The translations under genes and the position numbers were made by a program. A stretch of DNA of 64,000 bases from an uncultured Burkholderiales bacterium (GTDB lineage Bacteria > Pseudomonadota > Gammaproteobacteria > Burkholderiales > Burkholderiaceae), in contig CALBEV010000187.1 of assembly GCA_937891045.1 (NCBI GenBank), forward strand, positions 62,001 to 126,000, read 5' to 3'. The notes beneath the pieces were generated by a model, which did no database searches, had not been told where the DNA came from, and was given only the letters and a program-made list of their open reading frames with translations. Positions 11,845 through 20,056 of the stretch are shown piece by piece. Each line of letters starts with the position of its first letter. Within the stretch, counting starts at the first letter, position 1.

Positions 11845-12918
11845 TTAAGCGGCGCCAAAACTTCGTTTGAAATCTTCAAACTGTGCGACCACGTGCTGGC
11901 GCAAAACCAAGGCCAACTGTTCGGTCTGATCGGCCCCTGCCAAAGCCAAGTCGTGCATCAACTTGCCAATGTGCTGCGCCTCTAGGTACATTTGGCTGAG
12001 CTGGTTCAAGTTGGCATCACAACGCTCCAACGCCAAGTAATGGGTTTGGTTTTGCAGACTCAGCACGTGCAACAAGTCAAAGCGCTGTTGCCAATCCGTC
12101 AGGCTCAGGTTGGCGGCTTGGTCCATCACCATGGCTTGGTCAAACCGTTCCTCAACACAGCCAAACACCGAGGCCACGTGTTGAATGATGCGTTCGTCAG
12201 TGCCTTCCAAGTAATACCGACCAAAATCGAACAGCTGCAAGTCGTAAATTCTTGCCCCAGAAGCCGCTGCCGTTGAGGCAGGCACAGGGACCGGATTTTT
12301 GGAAAAAGCAAAAAAACGGGGTTGAAAAACCAAGTTTTCAGCCTCAGGCACATGAAGTCGTTTGAAACGACGACCTTGGCCGCCATCAGGGCTGCGCACC
12401 ACAAAACACTGCCAGCGGGAGCCGTGGACATGCTCCACTTTAGCCATCACCTTGTTCCACCAGTCTTGCCCATCTTCAAAATCCTCAGAGGCAGGCGCAA
12501 ACTGCTCGGGGACATCCATGATGGTCAATAGTCGAGTGCAAGCCAGATCGGCAAAAATCTCAACAGCAGTCATATGTCTTTCTTGAGAATAAGTATGGGA
12601 TAGAAATTGCTGGTGCTTGGTCAATATCTTGAGTAGTTTTTCGGTTGCAATGATGAACTTAGCACGTTTATCGTTTTTGTCACTTTGAAGCTGCAGCCAA
12701 CCTTGGGAGATGCATCTTTTGAGTTTTTTGCGAACACCCGCTTCGCTGTAGTTCAATTGGGTGTTCAATTGCTTGAGATTCAAAGCTTGACCCAGCAACG
12801 TATGGTGGGCAACAACAGTCAACAGATCAAAGGCGAGAAGACTACCATCCAATGGCAAATGAGCGCCTTCCCATTGACGAACAGCCAGAAGATTTTGAAA
12901 AAATTGAAATGAATTCAT
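11845..12918 (-). CDS. Unrecognised winged-helix regulator-like protein, about 357 aa
   Basis: I do not recognise this protein. Residues roughly 30-100 look like a MarR-type winged helix: a helix-turn-helix (LNLKQLNTQLNYSEAGVRKK), then GWLQLQSDKNDKRAKFI as recognition/wing segment and a TEKLLKIL helix. The remaining 250 residues (ADLACTRLLTIMDVPEQF onward) have no motif I can name; the C-terminus is helical and Leu-rich. Start uncertain: ATGs at 12918, 12930 and 12966, none with a good Shine-Dalgarno sequence; 12918 is preferred because a promoter-like TATATT and an inverted repeat lie just upstream. Convergent to lpxC. Confidence 0.6.
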   Translation of the reverse strand: MNSFQFFQNLLAVRQWEGAHLPLDGSLLAFDLLTVVAHHTLLGQALNLKQLNTQLNYSEAGVRKKLKRCISQGWLQLQSDKNDKRAKFIIATEKLLKILTKHQQFLSHTYSQERHMTAVEIFADLACTRLLTIMDVPEQFAPASEDFEDGQDWWNKVMAKVEHVHGSRWQCFVVRSPDGGQGRRFKRLHVPEAENLVFQPRFFAFSKNPVPVPASTAAASGARIYDLQLFDFGRYYLEGTDERIIQHVASVFGCVEERFDQAMVMDQAANLSLTDWQQRFDLLHVLSLQNQTHYLALERCDANLNQLSQMYLEAQHIGKLMHDLALAGADQTEQLALVLRQHVVAQFEDFKRSFGAA

Positions 12919-12921
12919 GAA

Positions 12922-12949
12922 AGTCGACATAAATGGTCGACTGAATATA
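12922..12949 (-). promoter_or_regulatory. Candidate autoregulatory operator and -10 of the 11.8 kb regulator
   Basis: AGTCGAC (12922-12928) and GTCGACT (12936-12942) form a perfect 7-bp inverted repeat with a 7-bp spacer. On the minus strand it lies directly downstream of TATATT (12944-12949), a 5/6 match to the sigma-70 -10 box, so it would cover the transcription start. A second word, GTACTAA, occurs twice as a direct repeat at 12951-12957 and 12985-12991. Repressor-operator geometry is inferred from position only. Confidence 0.4.
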
Positions 12950-13008
12950 AGTACTAAAACGAACAAATACCATCACATATTCATGTACTAAGTAACAGCA
13001 TGTTTTGC

Positions 13009-13521
13009 TTAAGCAGAAGCCTTTATCAAACGTGCGTGGTGCAGTCTGGCATGGGCATGGGTGATGGCCAGACCGAGGGCATCTGCTGCATCAGGTCCGG
13101 GCAGGCCGGGCAATGTCAACAAGCGTTTCACCATTTCTTGCACCTGCGCTTTGGCCGCCTTGCCATGCCCTGCGATGGCTTTTTTCATCTGCAAAGCGGT
13201 GTACTCTGCCACCGGCAAGCCGCTGTGAACCAGAGAAGTGAGGCAGGCCCCCCGAGCTTGCCCCAACAACAAACTGGCTTGCGGGTTCATGTTGACAAAC
13301 ACAATTTCCACCACCGATTCTTGCGGACCATAGCGCGTTGCCACCGCGCCAATGCCCTCAAAAATGACTTTCAAGCGAGCAGGTAAATCACCGCGGGGCA
13401 AGTGCGTGGTAGTGATGGTGCCGCTGGCCACGTAATGCAACTGGCTGCCTTGGCTGTCAATCACACCAAAACCTGTGCATTGCAAACCCGGGTCAATGCC
13501 CAAAATACGCACGGTGCTCAT
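13009..13521 (-). CDS. ruvC: RuvC, Holliday junction resolvase
   Basis: Dimeric endonuclease that resolves Holliday junctions with RuvAB. 170 residues, usual length. Catalytic acidic residues are recognisable: Asp in [14 protein letters not shown] near residue 10, Glu in the VVEIVFV strand, and the C-terminal [15 protein letters not shown] motif. Starts in an ATGA overlap with the upstream mtgA, so it is probably the last gene of the RNB-tonB-mtgA-ruvC unit. It is not next to ruvAB here. Confidence 0.95.
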   Translation of the reverse strand: MSTVRILGIDPGLQCTGFGVIDSQGSQLHYVASGTITTTHLPRGDLPARLKVIFEGIGAVATRYGPQESVVEIVFVNMNPQASLLLGQARGACLTSLVHSGLPVAEYTALQMKKAIAGHGKAAKAQVQEMVKRLLTLPGLPGPDAADALGLAITHAHARLHHARLIKASA

Positions 13522-14270
13522 GGCAAATCCACTTGCGGCATGCGACCCAATATGACTTGTGCACGGTTGGCCAAATAGGGTGAGCGCGCATATTTTTCAA
13601 AATACTTGGGGCGCGGCAACATGACCGACAAACGAGCGCACTCCCAAGCAGAGAGTTGCGAAGCGGGTCGCCGAAAATAGTGTTGCGCCGCAGCCTCAAT
13701 GCCAAACACGCCTTGACCCCATTCCACATGGTTCAGGTAAAGCGTCAAGATGCGCTCTTTGCTTAGCAACTGCTCTAGTGCCAAGGTCAGCACCAACTCT
13801 TGGGCCTTGCGAAAAAGCGTTCGTTCACCGCTCAAAAACAAATTTTTCGCCAACTGCTGGGTGATGGTGGAACCACCCACCAACTTGGCAGGCTTGGGAT
13901 TGCTTGACTGGGCTTGCGCTCTGGCTTGCGCACGTGCCAAGGCTCGCGTATTGCGGCTCCAAGCTCTTTCCAAGGCTTCCCACTGCACGCCGCCATGCGA
14001 GGCAAACACATCGTCTTCAGAAGCAATGACGGCACGTCGCATGTTTTTCGGATGTTGGGTGGCAGGCACCCATTCATGTCGCCATCGCAAGCGATCGGTG
14101 GTGCGCACAATTCGCCATGCTTCCGAGCGCTGAAAAGCAGTGGACTCCGGATCAATGAAACGCATGCTGGCGATGCGCGCGATGAAAAAAAACTGCAAAC
14201 CCAAGCCGCACAGAAAGACCAGCATCAACCAACGACCCAGGGGTTTGAACAGGAGGCGGGCATGGCGCAT
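13518..14270 (-). CDS. mtgA: MtgA, monofunctional peptidoglycan glycosyltransferase
   Basis: GT51 transglycosylase that polymerises lipid II without a transpeptidase domain. 250 residues: one N-terminal membrane anchor (about residues 13-32, [20 protein letters not shown]), then GT51 motifs with the catalytic Glu in [12 protein letters not shown] (near 85) and [14 protein letters not shown] (near 132-145), followed by [19 protein letters not shown]. An Ala/Arg/Gln-rich insert (near 105-125) separates the first two motifs. Lies 3 bp after the TonB-like gene and overlaps ruvC. Confidence 0.94.
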   Translation of the reverse strand: MRHARLLFKPLGRWLMLVFLCGLGLQFFFIARIASMRFIDPESTAFQRSEAWRIVRTTDRLRWRHEWVPATQHPKNMRRAVIASEDDVFASHGGVQWEALERAWSRNTRALARAQARAQAQSSNPKPAKLVGGSTITQQLAKNLFLSGERTLFRKAQELVLTLALEQLLSKERILTLYLNHVEWGQGVFGIEAAAQHYFRRPASQLSAWECARLSVMLPRPKYFEKYARSPYLANRAQVILGRMPQVDLP

Positions 14271-14273
14271 GGT

Positions 14274-15092
14274 TCAGCGGGCTTGTAAGCTGGTTTGCAG
14301 ACTGTTGCTGCGGTCAAATTGAAAGCGCGTGACCAAGGCCAGTTGGTCCATCTCTTGGCGCATGTCCTCGGTGAAGGCGCCAAAGGGACCGGCGCCTTTG
14401 GCAATCGCCTTGGCCTGCATGTCAAGCGTGGGGTTGCCAGATCCAGTAATGACCTCAGCACTCACCAACTGGCCACTGGTGCCAATCGTGATGACCATGA
14501 TCAAACTGCCATAGAGTTTTTGACCCTGTGATTCAGGAAAAAGCAAGGTGCCGCGTGCTTCGATTTTGCGTCGCAGTTGGTCATAGTAGTGGGCGTAGCT
14601 GCTTTCCTGAGTGCTGGGGCTGATGTAACGTTTGCGAGGACGCGCATTTTCTTCTTGAATGCGTCTTTCTATTTGCGCCAGCATGTTCAATAACTCTTGC
14701 CGTTGACGCTCCAGCGCGGGGTCGGCTTGGCGGGCTTGCTTGGCGGTCAAAGTGGCCAAGCTGCGTTTGGTTTGTGCCAACAATTCGTTTTGTTCAATTT
14801 CGCGTTGGGTGAGTTTGCTTTGTCGTTGGTCATCGGCTTGGCCGCTTTGGGTGATCGGGGCATTCATGAGCGGTGACGTGGCGCGACCTTGCGCGGCTTG
14901 GCCGCCACCTGCCAAATTGGTTTGCGCCAGTGCGCGTGCTTTGCTGGGTTTTTTCTCGTCGGTTTGGGTGTTGACCAAGATCACTTCCAAACCGTTGTCG
15001 CGTACCAAACGGTCTATCGCCGCTGGCGCACCCAAATGGACAAACAGCAATGCTGCATGCAGCGCCAACGACAAACCCAGCGCCCAACTCAT
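14274..15092 (-). CDS. TonB-like energy-transducer family protein
   Basis: About 272 residues: a short N-terminal membrane anchor (LGLSLALHAALLFVHL), a long linker rich in Gln/Ala/Lys with a coiled-coil-like stretch (about residues 90-150), and a C-terminal TonB-type fold (YGSLIMVITIGTSGQLVSAEVITGSGNPTLD). TonB proteins couple proton-motive force to outer-membrane receptors, but no exbB/exbD is nearby and the linker is not the classical Pro-Glu/Pro-Lys one, so another envelope role is possible. ATGA overlap with the RNB gene upstream and 3 bp to mtgA show one transcription unit. Confidence 0.8.
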   Translation of the reverse strand: MSWALGLSLALHAALLFVHLGAPAAIDRLVRDNGLEVILVNTQTDEKKPSKARALAQTNLAGGGQAAQGRATSPLMNAPITQSGQADDQRQSKLTQREIEQNELLAQTKRSLATLTAKQARQADPALERQRQELLNMLAQIERRIQEENARPRKRYISPSTQESSYAHYYDQLRRKIEARGTLLFPESQGQKLYGSLIMVITIGTSGQLVSAEVITGSGNPTLDMQAKAIAKGAGPFGAFTEDMRQEMDQLALVTRFQFDRSNSLQTSLQAR

Positions 15093-17131
15093 GCCTGCGG
15101 TTCCTCTGTGGTGGTCTCCGATAAATCGACCGCGATATGCAAGGGCCCGGCCGCCACCTCTTCCTCATCATCGGCTTCATTCACCAGATCGCTGGCGTCC
15201 AAGCTTTGCAGGAACTGGGCATGCACATCCAAGGCGATCAAATCCATGGCGGTGATGCGCACCCGCACTTGGGCACCGCGCTCAAGCGGCGGCGCACCCG
15301 ACACACTGAACACCAAGGGCAGGTTGTTGGCGCGGGCCATGGGCGGTTCGCCTGGAAAGGACTTGAAGACGCTGGCATCCAATTCGGTGATGGCTTGCTG
15401 CTGCAAATGCTGCATCGTCCAGAAACGCTCCATGCTCGACTGGTGCGTGTTATAAGCGGTGTAGGCGGTTTCAAAACCAGAGATGATGCCAAAGAGTTCG
15501 GCGTCTTTGGGTTTGAAGGGCGCCACCAGCGCAGCCGTGGCACCGTTGCGAGCACAGGCGATGAGTTGCCATTGGTTCACCAAGTCGGTGTAACGGCGCA
15601 GTGGTGAGGTGCTCCAGGCATAACTGGGCACACCAATGCCTGCGTGAGGCAAGGCTTTGGTCCCCATCCGAACTTTGATGCCAGGTGCCAAGCTGGCCTG
15701 ACTGCGGTAAATGGCTGGCACGCCCAAACTGGCCATCCACTGGCCCCAGGTGCTGTTGGCCAGGATCATGGCTTCAGCCACGATCAGGTCCAAAGGGGCA
15801 CCGCGTTGTCGCACCGAAATTTGAACCGTCTCGTCGCCTTGCGGACCGGCCTCGGGGGTGTTGACCAAGCGGAAGTTGTAGTCGGGGCGGTTGAAACTTT
15901 CGGGTTTGCCGCGCACCACCTCACGCGCAGCTTTCAGGTGCTGCGCCAAGCGGAACAAGAAAGCCAACTCGCCCTGCGGCATGGCCGGGTCTTGCGAGCT
16001 GGCTGCGGGCGAGGGATTGCTCAGCCAAGCTTCGGTGACAACAGCGTCGAGTTGGTCATGACGCAAATTGGCGGCGATGGGCACTTGTTCCAGACGCGTT
16101 TCGCTGTGCTGTACTTCCAAACTCTGGGCATCAAAGCGCACATACAAAGACAAGGCAGGGCAGGCGCGGCCTTCTTGCAAGGTGTAGCTTTGCACAATGC
16201 TGTCGGGCAGCATGGTGATTTTGTGGCCCGGCATGTAAACCGTAGAGAAGCGCGTGCGACCAACCGAGTCGATGGCATCCCCGGGGAGCACCGCCAAACC
16301 AGGGGCTGCGATGTGAATCCCCACGGTGATGCTGTCGCTGCCCAATCCTTGCACCGACAAAGCGTCGTCAATTTCAGTGGTTTGCGAGTCGTCGATCGAA
16401 TAGGCCTGCACAGCTGCCAAGGGCAAGTCGGCCAAGATGGCCGGTGCTTGCAAGGCAGGGAAGGCCGTACCTTTGGGGAAGTTTTCAAACAAAAACCGCT
16501 GCCAATGAAAGTCGTAGGCCGAGCGAATCGCGCCGGCTTGTTGCAGCAAAGCCAAGGGTGGCGTGTTGCTGCCCCGAGCCGCTTCCACGACTGCTTTGTA
16601 TTCAGGGGCGTTTTTATCGGGCTTGAATAAAATTTTGTAAAGCTGGCGTTCGACCGCTTCTGGACAAACCCCTTGCATCAATTGCGCCGCCCAATCGGTG
16701 ATTTGCGCCTGCACTTGTTTTTTCTTGTCGATGGCCACCAGGGCTTGCTGAATCACTTCGGCGCTGGCCTTGCGAAACCGCCCCTTACCGGCACGGCGGA
16801 AATAGTGGGGAGCCTCGAACAAGCGCAGCAACATGCCCAGTTGCTGCGCAGCGGTGGCGTCTTTGCTGAAATAGTCTTGGGCCAATGCCACAAAGCCAAA
16901 TTCTTCGTCGGGTGCAAATTCCCAGGCCATGTCGGTTTCAATCTCTGCGGCCACGGCTTGACCCGCTTTCATGAACTCGGCGGGGTTGGGCTTGTCAAAC
17001 GTCATCAGCACATGGGCGGATTTCACTTTCATGCGCTTGCCGCTGTCGAGTTCAATCTGGGCGGACGCTTCGGCCTCGGACAGGACCCGTCCGGTCATGA
17101 ATTTGCCACTGTCTTCAAAGAGTGCATACAT
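15089..17131 (-). CDS. RNB-domain (RNase II/R-type) exoribonuclease family protein
   Basis: About 680 residues. The RNB catalytic signature YSIDDSQTTEIDDALSV lies near residues 244-260 with its cluster of aspartates, followed by GIHIAAPGLAVLPGDAID and a C-terminal segment (SPLRRYTDLVNQWQLIA) typical of RNase II/R. The N-terminal part lacks the usual cold-shock domains, as in the divergent beta-proteobacterial RNB proteins. Start set at ATG 17131 (MYALFEDSGKF), preceded on its strand by GGGAGA nine bases upstream; the frame is open to 17584 but that part is antisense to rodA. First gene of the RNB-tonB-mtgA-ruvC unit. Confidence 0.85.
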   Translation of the reverse strand: MYALFEDSGKFMTGRVLSEAEASAQIELDSGKRMKVKSAHVLMTFDKPNPAEFMKAGQAVAAEIETDMAWEFAPDEEFGFVALAQDYFSKDATAAQQLGMLLRLFEAPHYFRRAGKGRFRKASAEVIQQALVAIDKKKQVQAQITDWAAQLMQGVCPEAVERQLYKILFKPDKNAPEYKAVVEAARGSNTPPLALLQQAGAIRSAYDFHWQRFLFENFPKGTAFPALQAPAILADLPLAAVQAYSIDDSQTTEIDDALSVQGLGSDSITVGIHIAAPGLAVLPGDAIDSVGRTRFSTVYMPGHKITMLPDSIVQSYTLQEGRACPALSLYVRFDAQSLEVQHSETRLEQVPIAANLRHDQLDAVVTEAWLSNPSPAASSQDPAMPQGELAFLFRLAQHLKAAREVVRGKPESFNRPDYNFRLVNTPEAGPQGDETVQISVRQRGAPLDLIVAEAMILANSTWGQWMASLGVPAIYRSQASLAPGIKVRMGTKALPHAGIGVPSYAWSTSPLRRYTDLVNQWQLIACARNGATAALVAPFKPKDAELFGIISGFETAYTAYNTHQSSMERFWTMQHLQQQAITELDASVFKSFPGEPPMARANNLPLVFSVSGAPPLERGAQVRVRITAMDLIALDVHAQFLQSLDASDLVNEADDEEEVAAGPLHIAVDLSETTTEEPQA

Positions 17132-17170
17132 GGCGCTGATTCTCCCATGATGCTCCGATAAACTTGCAGC

Positions 17171-18325
17171 ATGGCAACCCAACTTGGCAAATACAGTGTG
17201 TTTCAACGCATCACCCCGATGGTGTTGGGCTTTGACGCCGTTTTGGGTTTTGCAGTCTTGGCCTTGGCGCTGACGGGTTTGGTATCGATTTTTTCCTCGG
17301 GCTATTCTGACGGCCAACGTTTTTGGGACCATGGCCGAAACATGCTGTTGGCATGCATCATCATGGTGGTGGTCGCGCAAATTCCACCGCAACGCATAAT
17401 GGCCTTGGCCGTGCCGGTCTACACGGTGGGCCTGGCCTTGTTGGTGGCCGTGGCCTTGTTTGGTCTGACCAAAAAAGGGGCGCAACGATGGCTGAATGTC
17501 GGCATCGTGATTCAACCCAGTGAGATCATGAAAATTGGCATGCCTCTGATGCTGGCTTGGTGGTTCCAAAAACGCGAAGGGCAACTGCGTTCATTGGATT
17601 TTTTCGTGGCCGGGTTGATTTTGTTCGTTCCAGTGGCCTTGATCTTTAAACAACCTGACTTGGGTACCGCCATTTTGGTGATGTCTGCAGGTTTGTACGT
17701 CTTGTTTTTCGCTGGCCTGAGCTGGTGGCTGATCATTCCCCCCTTGCTGCTGGGCATGATTGGTGTGTCCTTGCTCGTGTTTTTCGAACCCAGATTGTGT
17801 GTGGACGGCATGGACTGGCCTTTCCTGCTCGACTACCAGCAGCAGCGTGTTTGCACTTTGCTTGATCCTGGCCGAGACCCTTTGGGCAAAGGTTTTCACA
17901 TCATTCAGGGCATGATTGCCATTGGTTCGGGCGGTTTTTGGGGCAAGGGCTTCATGCAGGGCACCCAATCCCACTTGGATTTCATTCCTGAACGCACCAC
18001 CGACTTTGTCTTTGCTGCTTATTCGGAAGAGTTTGGTTTGATTGGCAACATCTTTTTGATCGGCAGTTTCTTGGTCTTGGTGTTTCGCGGCTTGGCCATC
18101 GCCACAGAAGGGCCAACCCTGTTTTCCAGGCTGCTGGCCGGCAGCATCACGCTGATTTTTTTCACTTATGCCTTTGTCAACATGGGCATGGTCAGCGGCA
18201 TGTTGCCGGTGGTGGGCGTCCCGCTGCCCTTCATCAGTTATGGCGGCACCGCCATGGTCACCTTGGGTTTTGGCATTGGCATCTTGTTGTCGGTGGCCAA
18301 AGCCAAGCAGTTGGTGCAGTCTTAA
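17171..18325 (+). CDS. rodA: RodA, elongation-specific SEDS polymerase
   Basis: SEDS glycosyltransferase of the elongasome (rod shape). 384 residues with about ten membrane segments. SEDS motifs: KKGAQRWLNVG, IQPSEIMKIGMPLML, IPERTTDFVFAAYSEEFG and the terminal VPLPFISYGGTAMV. The RodA-type N-terminus (GFDAVLGFAVLALALTGL and FWDHGRNML) separates it from FtsW. It starts only 39 bp from the divergent RNB gene and stands without its usual partners mreBCD and the class B PBP gene, which is notable. Confidence 0.93.
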   Translation: MATQLGKYSVFQRITPMVLGFDAVLGFAVLALALTGLVSIFSSGYSDGQRFWDHGRNMLLACIIMVVVAQIPPQRIMALAVPVYTVGLALLVAVALFGLTKKGAQRWLNVGIVIQPSEIMKIGMPLMLAWWFQKREGQLRSLDFFVAGLILFVPVALIFKQPDLGTAILVMSAGLYVLFFAGLSWWLIIPPLLLGMIGVSLLVFFEPRLCVDGMDWPFLLDYQQQRVCTLLDPGRDPLGKGFHIIQGMIAIGSGGFWGKGFMQGTQSHLDFIPERTTDFVFAAYSEEFGLIGNIFLIGSFLVLVFRGLAIATEGPTLFSRLLAGSITLIFFTYAFVNMGMVSGMLPVVGVPLPFISYGGTAMVTLGFGIGILLSVAKAKQLVQS

Positions 18326-18332
18326 AAGCCTG

Positions 18333-18356
18333 ACAACCCGCGCTGCGCGGGGTTGT
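18333..18356 (+). terminator. Hairpin after rodA, possible terminator
   Basis: ACAACCCGCG, loop CTG, CGCGGGGTTGT: a 10-bp stem with one bulged G, 7 bases after the rodA stop. There is no T-tract, only CC-rich sequence, so it may be a stability hairpin rather than an intrinsic terminator. Confidence 0.35.
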
Positions 18357-18379
18357 TGACCCCCTCCTACAATGCGGTC

Positions 18380-19840
18380 ATGATTTCACGCGAACCCACC
18401 CTCGAACGTTTGTCCTTGGCGCAAAGCCTCTTGCTCACCCCTTACGGACTGGACGAATCCCACCTCACCCAAGCCTTGTCGGCCATCCGCGCCCACCAAG
18501 TGGACGATGCTGATTTGTACTTTCAGTACACCCGCTCGGAGGGTTGGAGCTTGGAAGAGGGGATTGTGAAAACTGGCTCGTTCAGTATTGATCAGGGTGT
18601 GGGTGTACGGGCCGTTAGCGGAGAGAAAACCGCGTTTGCTTATTCGGACGATATATCCATGGCCTCGCTCATGGATGCCGCCCACACGGTGCGCAGCATC
18701 GCTGCTGCCGGTTTGAACGCCCGCACCAAGGTCCCCAGCCGCGTCATCGCCCCCAGCCGCCAGCTCTACCATGGTGAAGACCCGATTGGCAGCTTGGACA
18801 GCACCGCCAAAGTGCAGTTGCTCGAGCGTTTGGAACAGCAAGCCCGCGCCAAAGACCCGCGCGTGGTGCAGGTCATGGCTGGTTTGGCCAGTGAATACGA
18901 TGTGGTCATGGTGGCGCGTGCCGATGGCACCCTGGCTGCCGATGTGCGCCCTTTGGTGCGCTTGTCTTTGTCGGTCATCGTCGAGCAAAACGGTCGCCGC
19001 GAAAGCGGTTCAGCCGGTGGCGGCGGTCGCTTTGGTTTGGGTCATTTCGATGCGGGATGCCTCACGCGCTATGTCGAAGAAGCCGTCGGCTCGGCCCTCA
19101 CCAACTTGGAGGCCCGTCCAGCACCCGCTGGTGAAATGACCGTGGTGTTGGGCTCAGGTTGGCCCGGCATCTTGTTGCACGAAGCCATCGGCCACGGCTT
19201 GGAAGGCGATTTCAACCGCAAAGGCTCCAGTGCCTTCAGTGGCCGCATTGGCCAACGCGTGGCTGCCAAAGGCGTCACGGTGCTGGACGATGGCACCATT
19301 GCCGATCGCCGTGGCTCGCTCAACGTGGACGACGAAGGCCATGCCAGCCAGAAAAATGTCTTGATTGAAGACGGCATCTTGGTCGGCTACATCCAAGACA
19401 GCATGAACGCCCGATTGATGGGTGTGGCTCCCACGGGCAATGGTCGCCGCGAAAGCTACGCCCATGTGCCGATGCCGCGCATGACCAACACCTACATGTT
19501 GGGTGGCGATAAACACCCCGAGGAAATCGTGGCCAGCATCAAAAAAGGCCTGTACGCCACCAACTTTGGTGGTGGTCAAGTGGACATCACCTCGGGCAAG
19601 TTTGTGTTCTCGGCCAGTCAAGCCTATTGGGTTGAAAACGGCAAGATCCAATACCCCGTCAAAGGCGGTACCTTGGTCGGCAATGGTCCGGATGCCTTGA
19701 CACGCGTGAGCATGATTGGCAATGACATGGCGCTGGACCCGGGTGTGGGCACCTGCGGCAAAGAAGGCCAAAGCGTGCCGGTGGGTGTGGGTCAACCCAC
19801 GCTGCGCATCGATGGTCTGACCGTGGGCGGTACCGCTTAA
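18380..19840 (+). CDS. tldD: TldD, metalloprotease of the TldD/TldE pair
   Basis: Zinc-dependent protease subunit that with TldE (PmbA) degrades unfolded peptides and matures some modified peptides. About 486 residues. The HExxxH zinc motif HEAIGHGLEGDF is near residues 267-278, preceded by GSGWPGILL; the C-terminal glycine-rich segments (GTCGKEGQSVPVGVGQPTLRI) are typical. The start ATG 18380 (MISREPTLERL) follows TCCTACAATGCGGTC with no clear Shine-Dalgarno sequence; nine upstream in-frame codons are unsupported. No tldE in the window. Confidence 0.93.
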   Translation: MISREPTLERLSLAQSLLLTPYGLDESHLTQALSAIRAHQVDDADLYFQYTRSEGWSLEEGIVKTGSFSIDQGVGVRAVSGEKTAFAYSDDISMASLMDAAHTVRSIAAAGLNARTKVPSRVIAPSRQLYHGEDPIGSLDSTAKVQLLERLEQQARAKDPRVVQVMAGLASEYDVVMVARADGTLAADVRPLVRLSLSVIVEQNGRRESGSAGGGGRFGLGHFDAGCLTRYVEEAVGSALTNLEARPAPAGEMTVVLGSGWPGILLHEAIGHGLEGDFNRKGSSAFSGRIGQRVAAKGVTVLDDGTIADRRGSLNVDDEGHASQKNVLIEDGILVGYIQDSMNARLMGVAPTGNGRRESYAHVPMPRMTNTYMLGGDKHPEEIVASIKKGLYATNFGGGQVDITSGKFVFSASQAYWVENGKIQYPVKGGTLVGNGPDALTRVSMIGNDMALDPGVGTCGKEGQSVPVGVGQPTLRIDGLTVGGTA

Positions 19841-19885
19841 AGACCATTGAAATTCACCAAAACAGCCTGTGGTACAGTCATCCTC

Positions 19886-19954
19886 ATGATTTCAGTTAAA
19901 TTTCACTTTGCCTATTTCTGGTTCTCACGCCCCACCGGCGGTCGAGAGGTCTGA
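19886..19954 (+). CDS. Leader peptide of aroG, 22 aa, aromatic-rich
   Basis: A 22-codon ORF (ATG 19886, TGA 19952) between tldD and aroG. Its middle reads KFHFAYFWFS: four Phe, one Tyr and one Trp among ten residues. This is the hallmark of an attenuation leader in which ribosome speed senses charged aromatic tRNAs, as known for pheA, pheST and trp leaders. An intrinsic terminator follows 30 bp after its stop and the first real gene is DAHP synthase. No Shine-Dalgarno sequence is visible; a weak TTGAAA (19847-19852) with TGGTAC or TACAGT about 17-20 bp on would place the RNA start almost at the ATG, so it may be leaderless. Confidence 0.75.
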   Translation: MISVKFHFAYFWFSRPTGGREV

Positions 19955-19991
19955 CCGCAAACAACGCGCTGAACTCCAAAACCAACCGCCG
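19936..19991 (+). promoter_or_regulatory. aroG attenuator: competing RNA pairings
   Basis: CGGCGGT at 19936-19942, inside the end of the leader ORF, is an exact copy of the terminator's 3' arm (19997-20003) and can pair with the 5' arm ACCGCCG (19985-19991), breaking the terminator. GCGGTC (19938-19943) can instead pair with GACCGC (19953-19958) to form a local hairpin. These exclusive pairings, next to aromatic codons, give the layout of a transcription attenuator; which fold accompanies ribosome stalling needs a folding calculation. Confidence 0.6.
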
Positions 19992-20011
19992 AAGCCCGGC
20001 GGTTTTTTTTT
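19984..20011 (+). terminator. Intrinsic terminator in the aroG leader
   Basis: AACCGCCG (19984-19991), loop AAGCC, CGGCGGTT (19997-20004), running into nine T residues (20003-20011). Perfect 8-bp G+C-rich stem with U-tract, placed 45 bp before the aroG start and after the leader stop. Its position before rather than after a gene marks it as an attenuator. Confidence 0.85.
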
Positions 20012-20056
20012 GCCACTTTCACTTTGTGCCTCGTTAAACGCCTTCAAGGAACTGCC

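Noticed and set aside
17132..17584. N-terminal extension of the RNB protein to 831 residues
   Set aside because: This part is antisense to rodA, is His/Gln-rich shadow sequence, and a good start with GGGAGA upstream exists at 17131.
18333..18356. Strong terminator after rodA
   Set aside because: The stem is good but no T-tract follows; kept only as a low-confidence hairpin.
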